A stretch of 44,034 nucleotides of DNA, taken from the NCBI GenBank assembly GCA_033856275.1, contig JAWVFJ010000028.1, positions 1 through 44,034 on the forward strand, given 5' to 3'. The stretch's first letter is position 1; every line of letters starts with the position of its first letter. Source of the stretch: VRUE01 sp033856275 (GTDB taxonomy: Bacteria > Actinomycetota > Thermoleophilia > Solirubrobacterales > 70-9). The notes under the pieces were generated by a model. It saw only the letters and a list, made by a program, of their open reading frames with translations. It made no database searches and was not told the DNA's origin. The position numbers and the translations under genes are program-made. Shown piece by piece: positions 16,366 to 25,500 of this stretch.

Positions 16366-16411
16366 GGTGCAACGTCTTGTCCCCTTGTGGCGGGGACAAC
16401 GCGTTTCACCC
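16366..16411. repeat. 46-bp palindromic repeat, copy A
   Basis: TTGTCCCC (16378-16385) pairs with GGGGACAA (16392-16399), with outer AACG/CGTT and GGTG/CACC pairs. In gene direction it shares CCACAAGG, GGACAA, CGTTGC and CC at the same positions with copy B at 32209-32254. It lies 10 nt after the stop of the M15-like gene and directly upstream of the -10 of the lipoprotein gene. It could act as terminator, operator or both. Confidence 0.7.
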
Positions 16412-16421
16412 GGTGCTCGAG

Positions 16422-17120
16422 TTAGTCGCCGCGGGCGGAGACGCCGCCCGAGTGGATGGTGCCGAAGCCGCCGGGGGGACCGGTGGGCAGTTTCTGCGGC
16501 GGCGATTTGGGACGCGGCTGGCGCGGTTTGCGGCCGCTGGCGGGGCCGGTGGGGAAGACTTCGACCCATTCGGCAAGCTGGAACTGCGGGGCAGGCGAGT
16601 GCTGCCAGGAAAGGTGGAGGTGGTTGCCGCAGCCGTGGCCGGCGTCGCCGTCGTAGCCGACCCAGCGGAAGGGCGGCACCGGCTGGTTCTGCAGCGGCTC
16701 GGCCCATTCGGCGAGGCGAGTGATGCCCGTCCAGTTAGCGTCGCATTTGCTGCTCGGATGCAGTGGGATGACGTCGACGGCTAGGCCGTTGTAGTGGTCC
16801 GAGCCTTTGACGTGGCACTGGTTGCAGCCGACGTGTTCGCCGTTGGGCAGCGGGCCTGAGTAACCGTCGTTGATGTAGATCGGGAAGTGAGCGGCGATCC
16901 AGCGTAGGTCAGGCACGATGCGCCGGTCGACCATGTCGCCTTCTTCGTGCGGGATCGTGGCGGGGATCGACACGATTTCGCCCGCCGCGTAGACGAGCCT
17001 GGTCGTGGTCGGCCCGGCGCTGGCGGAGTTCGCGGCCAACAGGCCGATCGCCAGGACGGCCGCCAGCGTGAGCAGGACACGGCCCGTCTTCTCTGCTGCT
17101 GATGCCATGGCTTCACTCAT
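16422..17120 (-). CDS. Secreted peptidase M15/DD-peptidase-like protein
   Basis: 232 residues from ATG 17120, with a signal peptide (TGRVLLTLAAVLAIGLLAAN, cleavage near SASA, about 36). The mature part carries S-D-H-Y-N-G-L-A-V-D, a good match to the SxHxxGxAxD metal site of D-Ala-D-Ala carboxypeptidase/VanY-like enzymes, and later GCGNHLHLSW, which could supply the third ligand. A CNQC pair lies between them. The Pro/Lys/Arg-rich tail (about 195-232) looks disordered. The frame extends far upstream, but that part is antisense to the decarboxylase gene. Possible role: trimming peptidoglycan stem peptides. The canonical ExxH was not found, so activity is uncertain. An internal ATG at 17108 is an alternative start. 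Confidence 0.65.
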   Translation of the reverse strand: MSEAMASAAEKTGRVLLTLAAVLAIGLLAANSASAGPTTTRLVYAAGEIVSIPATIPHEEGDMVDRRIVPDLRWIAAHFPIYINDGYSGPLPNGEHVGCNQCHVKGSDHYNGLAVDVIPLHPSSKCDANWTGITRLAEWAEPLQNQPVPPFRWVGYDGDAGHGCGNHLHLSWQHSPAPQFQLAEWVEVFPTGPASGRKPRQPRPKSPPQKLPTGPPGGFGTIHSGGVSARGD

Positions 17121-17161
17121 CGGATCGGAGAGGCATTCCCTTGAGAACAGCAACTCACCGG

Positions 17162-17167
17162 TAGGGT
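17162..17167 (+). promoter_or_regulatory. -10-like TAGGGT upstream of the decarboxylase gene
   Basis: TAGGGT ends 10 nt before ATG 17178 in the 57-nt gap to the divergent M15-like gene. No clear ribosome binding site is present. Confidence 0.35.
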
Positions 17168-17177
17168 TCCGCTCGCT

Positions 17178-18776
17178 ATGCCGACGGTTCGCGAGGCCAG
17201 TTTCGACCTTTTCCGGGAGTTGGGGATGACGACGATGTTCGGCAACCCCGGCTCGACCGAGCTGCCGATGCTCGCCGACTTCCCCTCTGACTTCCGCTAC
17301 GTGCTCGGCCTGCAGGAGGCGGTCGTGGTCGGGATGGCCGACGGCTACGCCCAGGCCTCGGGCCGCACGACGATGGCCAACCTGCACACCGCCCCCGGCT
17401 TGGGCAACGGGATGGGAGCGATCTTCAACGCGCAGGCAAACCACTCGCCGGTGTTGATCACCGCCGGGCAGCAGGCGCGGGCGCAGATCACCCTGCAGGC
17501 GAACCTGACCAACCGCGACGCGATCCGCATGCCGCATCCGCTGGTCAAGTGGGCCTTCGAGCCGGCCCGCGCCGAGGACGTGCCGCTCGCTCTTGCCCAC
17601 GGCGCCCACCTCGCTTCGCTGCCGCCCAAGGGCCCGACCTTCGTCTCGCTGCCGATGGACGACTGGTACGCCGAGGTCGATGAGACCGACGCGCGAGAGG
17701 CGATCGAGCGCAAGGTCAGCGGCCGCGCCGCCGCGGATCCCGCCGCCGTCCGCGTCCTCGCCGACCGGCTCGATGCCGCCACCAACCCGGTCATGGTCGC
17801 CGGACCGGATATCGACGCCTCTGGCGCCTGGGATGACGCGATCGCCCTCGCCGAGCGCCAGCGCCTGCCGGTTTGGGCGACGCCCGCGCCGGGGGGCGGC
17901 CGCATCGGCTTCCCCGAGAACCACGCCAACTACCGCGGCGTCCTGCCGCCGGCGATCGGCCCTGTCGCCCAGACGCTCGAGGGCCACGACCTGATCCTCG
18001 TCGTCGGCAGCTCGGTCTTCCCCTATTACCCCTACATCCCGGGACCACTGCTGCCCGAGGGCGCCAAACTGGTCGCGATCACCAGCGACCCCGACGAGGC
18101 CGCCCGGGCGCCGATGGGCGACGCGCTGGTCGCCGACGTCAGGCTCACCCTCGAAGCGCTGCTCGCCGACCTGCCCGAGTCGACCCGCCCCGCGCCCGAG
18201 CCGAACCAGGGGCCGCAGGAAATTCCGCCGACCGATCCGCTCAACCCCTCGACCGTGCATACCGCCCTCAAGGAAGTCTTCCCCGAGGACGGCATCGTCG
18301 TGCTCGAGTCCCCCTCCAGCACGCTCGCCCTGCGTAACCAGCTACGCCTCTCGCGGCCTGGCAGCTACTACTTCGCCGCCGGGGGCGGCCTCGGCTTCGG
18401 CCTCGCGGCTTCGATCGGCGTGCAGCTGGCCCAGCCCGACCGCCCAGTTGTTTGCGCGATCGGCGAGGGATCGGTCCAGTACGCGGTCAGCGCCTTCTGG
18501 ACTGCCGTCGCCTACAAAGTGCCGGTGACCTTCCTCGTCGTACGCAACGAGGAGTACGCGATCCTCAAGTGGTTCGCCGAGGTCGAGCAGGTCTCCGGGG
18601 CACCGGGCCTCGACCTACCGAAGCTCGACGTTGCTTCCGTGGCGGAGGGCTACGGCGTCAACGCGACCCGGGTCAAGGACCGAGACGAAGTGCGCGACGC
18701 CCTCGCCAAAGCGTTCGCCTCCCCTCAGCCGGAGCTGGTCGAAGTTCCCGTCACGCCCGGTATGTCCTTGTTCTGA
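17178..18776 (+). CDS. Thiamine-diphosphate-dependent 2-oxoacid decarboxylase, benzoylformate-decarboxylase-like
   Basis: 532 residues, co-linear with Pseudomonas putida benzoylformate decarboxylase. Conserved are GNPGSTELPML (active Ser), the ThDP Glu in LQEAVVVGMADGYAQ, NLHTAPGLGN (active His) and GSYYFAAGGGLGFGLAA. Two key differences are visible. The second active-site His of the family (in RYHQYDPG) is Tyr here (PYYPYIPG). The Mg/ThDP motif is GEGS rather than GDGS, followed by NEEYAILKWF. So the enzyme is certainly a ThDP decarboxylase/lyase, but benzoylformate may not be its substrate. Its stop overlaps the start of the FAD/Fe-S dehydrogenase (TGATG), implying a two-step path: 2-hydroxyacid to 2-oxoacid to aldehyde. 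Confidence 0.85.
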   Translation: MPTVREASFDLFRELGMTTMFGNPGSTELPMLADFPSDFRYVLGLQEAVVVGMADGYAQASGRTTMANLHTAPGLGNGMGAIFNAQANHSPVLITAGQQARAQITLQANLTNRDAIRMPHPLVKWAFEPARAEDVPLALAHGAHLASLPPKGPTFVSLPMDDWYAEVDETDAREAIERKVSGRAAADPAAVRVLADRLDAATNPVMVAGPDIDASGAWDDAIALAERQRLPVWATPAPGGGRIGFPENHANYRGVLPPAIGPVAQTLEGHDLILVVGSSVFPYYPYIPGPLLPEGAKLVAITSDPDEAARAPMGDALVADVRLTLEALLADLPESTRPAPEPNQGPQEIPPTDPLNPSTVHTALKEVFPEDGIVVLESPSSTLALRNQLRLSRPGSYYFAAGGGLGFGLAASIGVQLAQPDRPVVCAIGEGSVQYAVSAFWTAVAYKVPVTFLVVRNEEYAILKWFAEVEQVSGAPGLDLPKLDVASVAEGYGVNATRVKDRDEVRDALAKAFASPQPELVEVPVTPGMSLF

Positions 18777-21565
18777 TGGCTTCTCCCGATCGCGCCCCAG
18801 ACTCGCTGGCCAGGGGCGTGGCGCAACCCCTACGCGGCGAGCTGGAGCAGCTGCTCGGGCGGGACCGCGTGCTCTCGCGCCCGAGCGACATCGTCCGCTA
18901 CGCCTCCGATGCCAGTCCCTACCGGCTCTTCCCGCAGGCGGTCGTAATGGCCCACGACGCCACCGACGTCGCCAAGCTGCTCGACTACGGCAGGCGCAGC
19001 GGCATCCCCGTCACCTTCCGTGCCGGCGGCACCAGCCTCAACGGCCAAGGTCAGAGCGACGGCATCCTCGTCGACGTGCGTCGCCACTTCGGCGGCATCG
19101 CGGTCGAGGAGAGTGGCACGCACGCCCGAATCAAGCCGGGCACTGTGCTCGGACACGCCAACCGCGTGCTGGCGCCGCATGGCCGCAAACTCGGTCCGGA
19201 CCCGGCCAGCACCGACATTGCATGCGTCGGAGGGGTAATCGCCAACAACTCGGGCGGGATGCGCTGCGGGGTCGCCAGGGACTCCTACTCGACCGTCCGC
19301 TCGATGACGCTGGTGCTTGCCTCCGGCACGACAATCGACACCGCGGACCCCGATGCTGCCGAGCGCTTCGAAGCGGAGGAGCCAGAGCTCGCCGCCGGCC
19401 TCGCCGCGATCCGCGACGAGATCCGCGCCGACGCCGAGCTGAGCGAGCGCATCCGCCGCAAGTTCGCGATCAAGAACACCACCGGCTACCGCCTCTGCGC
19501 CTTCCTTGACGCTGACGAGCCGTTGGAGATCTTCCGCCGGCTCGTCGTCGGCTCCGAGGGCACACTCGCCTTCGTCGCCGAGGCGGTTTTCGAAACCGTG
19601 CCGCTGCCTTCGCATACCACCACTGCCTGGATCCACTTCCCCGGTATCGACGAGGCGATCGCGCCGGTCCGCGACCTGGTCGACAGCGGTGCCAGCGCGG
19701 TCGAGTTGATGGTCGCCCCGGCGCTGATCACCGCTGCCTGGAACATGGTCGGCGCACCGCAGGAGTGGAAGGAGCTGCCGCCCGAGTCGGCCGTGCTGCT
19801 GGTCGAGTACGGCGCCGAGAGCGACGAGGGGCTCGATGCCTACCTCGCCGAGGCGGGCGAGATCTTCGCCGCCCATGAGACGATCCGCCCGATCGAGTTC
19901 ACTCGCGAGGCCGAGGGGATCGAGCTGGCCTGGCGAGTGCGAGAGGGACTGCACGGGCTGATCGGGCGCCTGCGCCTGCCAGGCACGGCGCTGATCGTCG
20001 AGGACGTCTGCGTGCCGCCGGAGCGGATCGCCGAGGGCGCCCGCGACCTTCAGGCGCTGCTTGGCGAGCACGGCTTCCTGCCCGGCGTCGCCGGCCACGC
20101 CTCCGCCGGCAATCTGCACTTCATGCTCACCCCGGATTTCGCCAAGCAGGAGGACCTCGAGCGCTACGAGGCCTTCATGGCGAAGCTGGTCGAGCTGATC
20201 GTCGGCAAGTACGACGGTTCGCTCAAGGCTGAGCACGGCACTGGGATCAACATGGCGCCTTACGTCGAGCGCGAGTGGGGTGAGGCGGCGACCGAGCTGA
20301 TGTGGCGGGTCAAGCAGCTCGCCGATCCCGACGGCGTGCTCAACCCGGGCGTCGTCCTCAACCGCGATCCCGGCGTGCACTTGCGCAATCTCAAAACCAC
20401 GCCGGCGATCGAGGAGTCGGCGAGCGCCTGCGTCGAGTGCGGCTTCTGCGAGCCGGTCTGTCCCAGCCGCAACCTGACCACGACGCCGCGCCAGCGGATT
20501 GTGCTGCGCCGCGAGATCGCCCGCCAGCCAGCGGGTTCGCCGGTTCAGAAGGCGCTGCTCAAGGAGTACGAGTACGACTCGATCGAGACCTGCGCCGCCG
20601 ACGGCTCCTGCCAGCTCGCCTGCCCCGTCGGCATCGACACCGGCAAGCTGGTCAAGGAACTGCGCCGCGAGCGTCACGGCGAGCGCGCAGAAGCGGCGGC
20701 CCTGGCGACGGCAAAGCGCTGGGGCGTGGTCGAGGGCGCCTCCCGCGCCGGCCTGCGCCTGGGCGGAGCGCTGGCACGGCTGACCAAGCGCGGACGGGCA
20801 TTGCCCCCGCCGGCATCGGCAAAGCCGCCGATGACCCTGCACGAAGGCGCCGCCGCCGTCTACGTGCCCTCTTGCACCAACCGCATCTTCGGTAGCTCGC
20901 CGGTCGAGGCCTTGGTCGAGGTCTCGCGCCGTGCCGGGCTGCCGGTCTGGATCCCACCCGATGTTGTCGGCAGCTGCTGCGGGTTGCCCTGGAGCTCGAA
21001 GGGCTTTGTCGTGGCGCACGCCCACAAGGCGAACGAGATGGTCGAACGGCTTTGGGAGTGGAGCGGCGAAGGCGCGCTGCCGATCGTGATCGACGCGGCT
21101 TCCTGCACCCAGGGCATCGCCGAACCGGGTGAGGGAGTGCTGAGCGAGGAGAATACGGAGCGTCTCTCTCGGCTAGAGATCGTCGACTCGGTGGCTTGGG
21201 CGCACGATCGCCTGCTGCCCTGGCTCGAGGTCGCCGAGACGGTCGACTCGGCCACCGTCCATCCCACCTGCGCCACTCGCCACATGGGCCTGGCGCCGCG
21301 CCTGCGCGCGCTCGCCGACATCCTTGCCGAGGACGTCTACGTCGCCCCCTCAGCGACCTGCTGCGGCTTCGCCGGCGACCGCGGCATCTCCCACCCCGAG
21401 CTGACCGCCGCCGCGACCCGCCCCCAAGCCGAAGAGCTGGCCGGTCGCGACTTCGATGCCCACCTCTCCAACAACCGCACCTGCGAGATCGGCCTCAGCC
21501 GCGCCACCGGGGCCGGCTACGAGTCGGTCGTCATCCTGCTCGAGCGGCTGACTCGCGCCGGCTAA
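18776..21565 (+). CDS. FAD-linked oxidase with Fe-S and CCG domains (D-lactate/2-hydroxyacid dehydrogenase type)
   Basis: 929 residues from ATG 18776, overlapping the upstream stop by 1 nt. N-terminal PCMH-type FAD domain: VVMAHDATDVAKLL, TFRAGGTSLNGQGQSDGILV and GGMRCGVARDSYSTV. Then the FAD-oxidase C-terminal domain (GHASAGNLHF, LKAEHGTGINMAPYVE). Two 4Fe-4S clusters follow: CVECGFCEPVCP and CAADGSCQLACPVG. Two CCG motifs are present near the end: SCCGLPWSSKGF and TCCGFAGDRGISH. This fusion of GlcD-, GlcF- and heterodisulfide-reductase-like parts matches YdiJ/Dld-II enzymes that oxidise D-2-hydroxyacids and pass electrons to the membrane chain. With the coupled decarboxylase it likely oxidises a 2-hydroxyacid; the exact substrate is not fixed. 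The open frame upstream of 18776 is antisense-like filler. Confidence 0.9.
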   Translation: MASPDRAPDSLARGVAQPLRGELEQLLGRDRVLSRPSDIVRYASDASPYRLFPQAVVMAHDATDVAKLLDYGRRSGIPVTFRAGGTSLNGQGQSDGILVDVRRHFGGIAVEESGTHARIKPGTVLGHANRVLAPHGRKLGPDPASTDIACVGGVIANNSGGMRCGVARDSYSTVRSMTLVLASGTTIDTADPDAAERFEAEEPELAAGLAAIRDEIRADAELSERIRRKFAIKNTTGYRLCAFLDADEPLEIFRRLVVGSEGTLAFVAEAVFETVPLPSHTTTAWIHFPGIDEAIAPVRDLVDSGASAVELMVAPALITAAWNMVGAPQEWKELPPESAVLLVEYGAESDEGLDAYLAEAGEIFAAHETIRPIEFTREAEGIELAWRVREGLHGLIGRLRLPGTALIVEDVCVPPERIAEGARDLQALLGEHGFLPGVAGHASAGNLHFMLTPDFAKQEDLERYEAFMAKLVELIVGKYDGSLKAEHGTGINMAPYVEREWGEAATELMWRVKQLADPDGVLNPGVVLNRDPGVHLRNLKTTPAIEESASACVECGFCEPVCPSRNLTTTPRQRIVLRREIARQPAGSPVQKALLKEYEYDSIETCAADGSCQLACPVGIDTGKLVKELRRERHGERAEAAALATAKRWGVVEGASRAGLRLGGALARLTKRGRALPPPASAKPPMTLHEGAAAVYVPSCTNRIFGSSPVEALVEVSRRAGLPVWIPPDVVGSCCGLPWSSKGFVVAHAHKANEMVERLWEWSGEGALPIVIDAASCTQGIAEPGEGVLSEENTERLSRLEIVDSVAWAHDRLLPWLEVAETVDSATVHPTCATRHMGLAPRLRALADILAEDVYVAPSATCCGFAGDRGISHPELTAAATRPQAEELAGRDFDAHLSNNRTCEIGLSRATGAGYESVVILLERLTRAG

Positions 21566-21580
21566 CTGGTGACCAAATTG

Positions 21581-22459
21581 TCAGTCGGCGGCTGAAGCCA
21601 CTGCGGCTGCGCCCTGCTCGTCCGCCTCTGCCTCGATCGTCCGCACGGTCTCGATCATCTTCCGATCGCGCTCCATGCGGCGATCGAGCAGCGGATTGAC
21701 CAGGCCCCGCAGCGCGGAGACATAGCGCCACCACCTGGGAGCGAAGATCCGCGGCGCTCGTTCTTCGATGCCCCGCACCGTCGCCGCACCCGCCTCGTCG
21801 GGCGTGATCCGCTTCAAGAGCCAGGCCGGCGCGTTCTCCTGGATGCGGTCGGAATGGGGGCGGGCCATCCCGTCCTGCACCATCCGGGTATCGACCCAGC
21901 CCCAGTAGGCGACGCTGGCGCTGGCGCCCAGCGGCATCAGCTCTGCTCGCAACGATCGGCCCAGCGACTCGACGCCAGCCTTGGCCACCGCGTAGGGGCT
22001 GTTGAAGATGCCGTTCGCGAACGAGTAGACGGAGCCCGTCACGACGACATGACCCCTGCGCTCGACGATCTGTGGAAGCACCGCTCGCACGGTCCGCCAG
22101 ACGCCGAGCAGATCTACCTCGAAGACCCGCTCCCACTCCTCGGCGCCGATCCCACGCACCGTGGCGACAGCGGACTGGGCTATGCCGGCGTTGGCGACGG
22201 CGACGTCGAGGCCGCCGAACCGCTCGACCGTCTCGGCAACCGCCGCCATCATCGCGCCGTGGTCGGTGACGTCCGCCCCGATCCCGATCGCACGATCGCC
22301 GATTTTCTCGGCGGCCTCGCGCGCCTGCTCGGGGTCGAGATCGAGAACGGCGACCGAGGCTCCTCGCAGATGGATCTGCCGCGCGGTCTCATAGCCGATC
22401 CCACGCGCCGCACCGGTAACCAGCGCCACCTTGCCATTCAGGTCATAGACGGGGGGCAT
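21581..22459 (-). CDS. Short-chain dehydrogenase/reductase
   Basis: 292 residues. Classical SDR features: cofactor motif TGAARGIG (15-22), the acidic LDLD after strand 2 suggesting NAD preference, NAG at about 89-91, catalytic Ser in VVTGSVYSF, and YAVAK for Tyr/Lys. A C-terminal extension of about 50 residues (RGLVNPLLDRRMERDRKMIE...) exceeds the usual length and is helical. The family reduces or oxidises alcohols and ketones. It converges on the dehydrogenase gene (15-nt gap) and diverges from ileS. A -10-like TAGGCT lies 9 nt before ATG, so it is probably leaderless. Confidence 0.88.
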   Translation of the reverse strand: MPPVYDLNGKVALVTGAARGIGYETARQIHLRGASVAVLDLDPEQAREAAEKIGDRAIGIGADVTDHGAMMAAVAETVERFGGLDVAVANAGIAQSAVATVRGIGAEEWERVFEVDLLGVWRTVRAVLPQIVERRGHVVVTGSVYSFANGIFNSPYAVAKAGVESLGRSLRAELMPLGASASVAYWGWVDTRMVQDGMARPHSDRIQENAPAWLLKRITPDEAGAATVRGIEERAPRIFAPRWWRYVSALRGLVNPLLDRRMERDRKMIETVRTIEAEADEQGAAAVASAAD

Positions 22460-22468
22460 GCGGCGGAG

Positions 22469-22474
22469 AGCCTA
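22469..22474 (-). promoter_or_regulatory. -10-like TAGGCT for the SDR gene
   Basis: Read on the minus strand, TAGGCT ends 9 nt before ATG 22459. No ribosome binding site is seen, consistent with a leaderless transcript. Confidence 0.4.
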
Positions 22475-22510
22475 GACGACTGGGAGGCGAGCCGCCGCTC
22501 GTCGCGCTCC

Positions 22511-22516
22511 TAGAAT
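22511..22516 (+). promoter_or_regulatory. -10-like TAGAAT for ileS
   Basis: TAGAAT ends 9 nt before ATG 22526, with no ribosome binding site between. The transcript is probably leaderless or nearly so. No T-box-like leader can fit. Confidence 0.45.
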
Positions 22517-22525
22517 CACCCGTCC

Positions 22526-25500
22526 ATGCCCGGCTTCCGCCCCGTCGACACCAAGCAGTCCTTCCCCGAGCTCGAGGAGCGCGTGCTGGAGCGCTGGCGC
22601 GAGCGCGAGGTCTTCCAGCGCTCGCTCGACCAGCGCGAGGGCGCGCCGATCTGGAACTTCTACGAGGGCCCGCCGACCGCCAACGGGCGCCCCGGCTCTC
22701 ACCACGTCCTCGCCCGCGTCTTCAAGGACGTCTACCCGCGCTACCGGTCGATGTGCGGTTACTTCGTGCCGCGCAAGGCGGGCTGGGACTGCCACGGCCT
22801 GCCGGTCGAGATCGAGGTCGAAAAGCAGCTCGGCATCGCCTCCAAGCAGGAGATCGAGGACTACGGGATCGACAAGTTCAACCAGCGCTGCCGCGAATCG
22901 GTCTTCGAGTACGTCGAGGAGTGGAACCGGCTGACCGAGCGGATCGGCTTCTGGATCGACCTCGACCATCCTTACGTCACCCTCGACGACGACTACATCG
23001 AGTCGGTCTGGTGGTCGCTGCGCCAGCTCTGGGATAAAGACCGCCTCTACGAGGGCCACAAGGTCGTCCCCTACTGCCCGCGTTGCGGCACCGCGCTCTC
23101 CTCGCACGAGGTGGCGCTGGGCTATCAGGACGTCGAGGACCCCTCTATCTACATAAAAATTCCGCTCATCTCCTCTGCTCCCGCGACGCTGGATGAACCA
23201 GATATGGATCCGTCGTCGCTCCCGCGTCCGGGGATGAGCGGGCCAGTGGAGTACTTGCTGATCTGGACGACGACCCCTTGGACGCTGCCCGGCAACGTCG
23301 CCGTCGCGGTTGCGCCCGAAGTCACCTACGTCAGGGCCCGCTGCGGTGACGAGATTTTGATCCTGGCCGAGCCTCTGGTCGAGCGCGTGCTCGGCGAGGA
23401 GGTAGAGGTGCTCGAGCGCTTTCCCGGCGCCGAACTGGTCGGTCGCCGGTACAAGGGACCGATCTTCGAGCTGGAGGAGGAGCCGGCAAATGCGTTCCGC
23501 GTGGTGGCCGGCGACTTCGTCACCACCGAGGACGGCACCGGCCTCGTTCACATCGCTCCCGCCTTCGGCGAGGACGACTACGCGGTCGCCGCCGCCAACG
23601 GCATCTTCACCCCCACCGAGCACGCAACGCTCTTCAACCCGGTCAACCTCGAAGGTCGTTTCGACCCCCGCGTAAGCGGCTTCGAGGGCAAGTTCGTCAA
23701 GGACCCCGAGGTCACCAAGGCATTGATCGCGGACCTCGAGCGCCGCGGCCTGCTCTTCCGCGAGCAGGTCTACGAGCACGCCTACCCACACTGCTGGCGC
23801 TGCGGCACGCCGCTGCTCTACTACGCCAAGTCGAGCTGGTACATCGCCACCTCGCAGGCGCGCGACCAGATGCTTGCCAACAACGAGCAGATTGGCTGGC
23901 ACCCCGAGCACATCAAGCACGGGCGCTTCGGCAAATGGCTCGAGAACAACGTCGACTGGGCGCTCTCGCGCGACCGCTACTGGGGAACGCCGCTGCCGAT
24001 CTGGCGCTGCACCGCCGGCGAGTGCACCGAGCTCTATTGCGCAGGCTCGGTCGCCGAGCTGCGCGAGCGGGCGCAGGGAGAGGTGCCGGAGGACCTGCAC
24101 CGCCCATACATCGATGAGGTCGTTCTCGAGTGCGGGACCTGCGGCGGCGAGATGCACCGCGTCGATTCGGTGATCGACACCTGGTACGACAGCGGCGCGA
24201 TGCCCTTCGCCCAGCTTCACTACCCGTTCGAGAACGAGGAGCTGTTCGCCGAGCGCTTCCCTGCCGACTTCATCTGCGAGGCGATCGATCAGACCCGCGG
24301 CTGGTTCTACACTCTGCTTGCCGAGTCCACGCTCCTCTTCGGCACCTCGAGCTACCGCAACTGCGTCTGCCTCGGACTGATCCTCGACCCCGAGGGCCAG
24401 AAGATGTCGAAGAGCAAGGGCAACGTGGTCGAGCCCTGGGACGTGATCTCCGCCCACGGCGCCGACGCCTTCCGCTGGTATTACCTGACCGCGCAGCAGC
24501 CCTGGTCCGGCTACCGCTTCTCGGTCGACACTGTCGGCGAATCGGTGCGCCAGTTCCTGTTGACGCTGTGGAACACGTACTCCTTCTGGGTCCTCTATGC
24601 CAACGCGGAGGGCCTCGGGCCTGCCGACTTCAAAGAACAGGCGCTGACTTCGCCTTTTGTTCCGGATAGCGGAACTAAAGGCGAAGTCAGCGTAGGGGAG
24701 GACTTGGATCGATGGGCGCTCTCGAGACTTCAGGCGACGACCGCGACCGTCCGCGAGCGCATGGACGACTTCGATTGCACTACCGCCGGCCGGGTGATCG
24801 CCGAGTACGTCGAGGAGCTCTCCAACTGGTACGTGCGCCTCTCCCGCCGCCGCTTCTGGGAGGGCGATCGCGCTGCCTTTGCGACCCTGCGCCACTGCCT
24901 GTTCGAGCTCGCCGCGTTGCTTGCCCCGTTCACGCCCTTCCTCGCTGACGAGATCCACCTCAACTTGGCCGGTGGCGCAGGCGAAGAGCTTGGCGACGGT
25001 CCCGACTCGGTTCACCTGCGCGACTTTCCGCAGGTCGACGCGACGCTCACGGACGCCGAGCTCGAACAGGCAATGGAGGCAGTGCGCCTCACCGTCGAGC
25101 TCGGCCGTGCCGCCCGGGCGCAGGCCAAGGCCAAGATGCGCCAGCCGCTGCGCCGTGCTGTGATCGTCGCCAACGATGCCGAGCGCGCCGCGATCGAGGC
25201 CCGCGCCGACCTGGTCACCGCCGAGCTCAACGTCAAGGAGCTCGACTTCGTCTCCGAAGAGTCAGACTTGGTCAGCTACGCGGTCAAGCCCAACTACCGC
25301 TCGCTGGGCCCCCGTTTCGGCAAGAGAATGCCGCAGGTCGCCGCCGCGATCGAGGCGCTCGACCCAGTTCACGTCGCCAAGGTGATGGGCGACGGCGGCG
25401 AGATCGGCATCAACGTCGACGGTCACGACCACACGATCGGCTCCGACGAGGTCATCCTCGCCTTGCAGCCCCTGGAGGGCTACGAAGTCGAGGCGGAGGC

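Noticed and set aside
7759..18776. Complete mandelate/benzoate pathway linking the aldehyde dehydrogenase and the decarboxylase
   Set aside because: The genes are 8 kb apart with unrelated genes between, and the decarboxylase lacks a key family residue.
18830..21025. 731-codon minus-strand open frame
   Set aside because: It is antisense to the FAD/Fe-S dehydrogenase and has low-complexity composition.
22472..25015. 847-codon minus-strand open frame
   Set aside because: It is fully antisense to ileS, whose motifs are certain.
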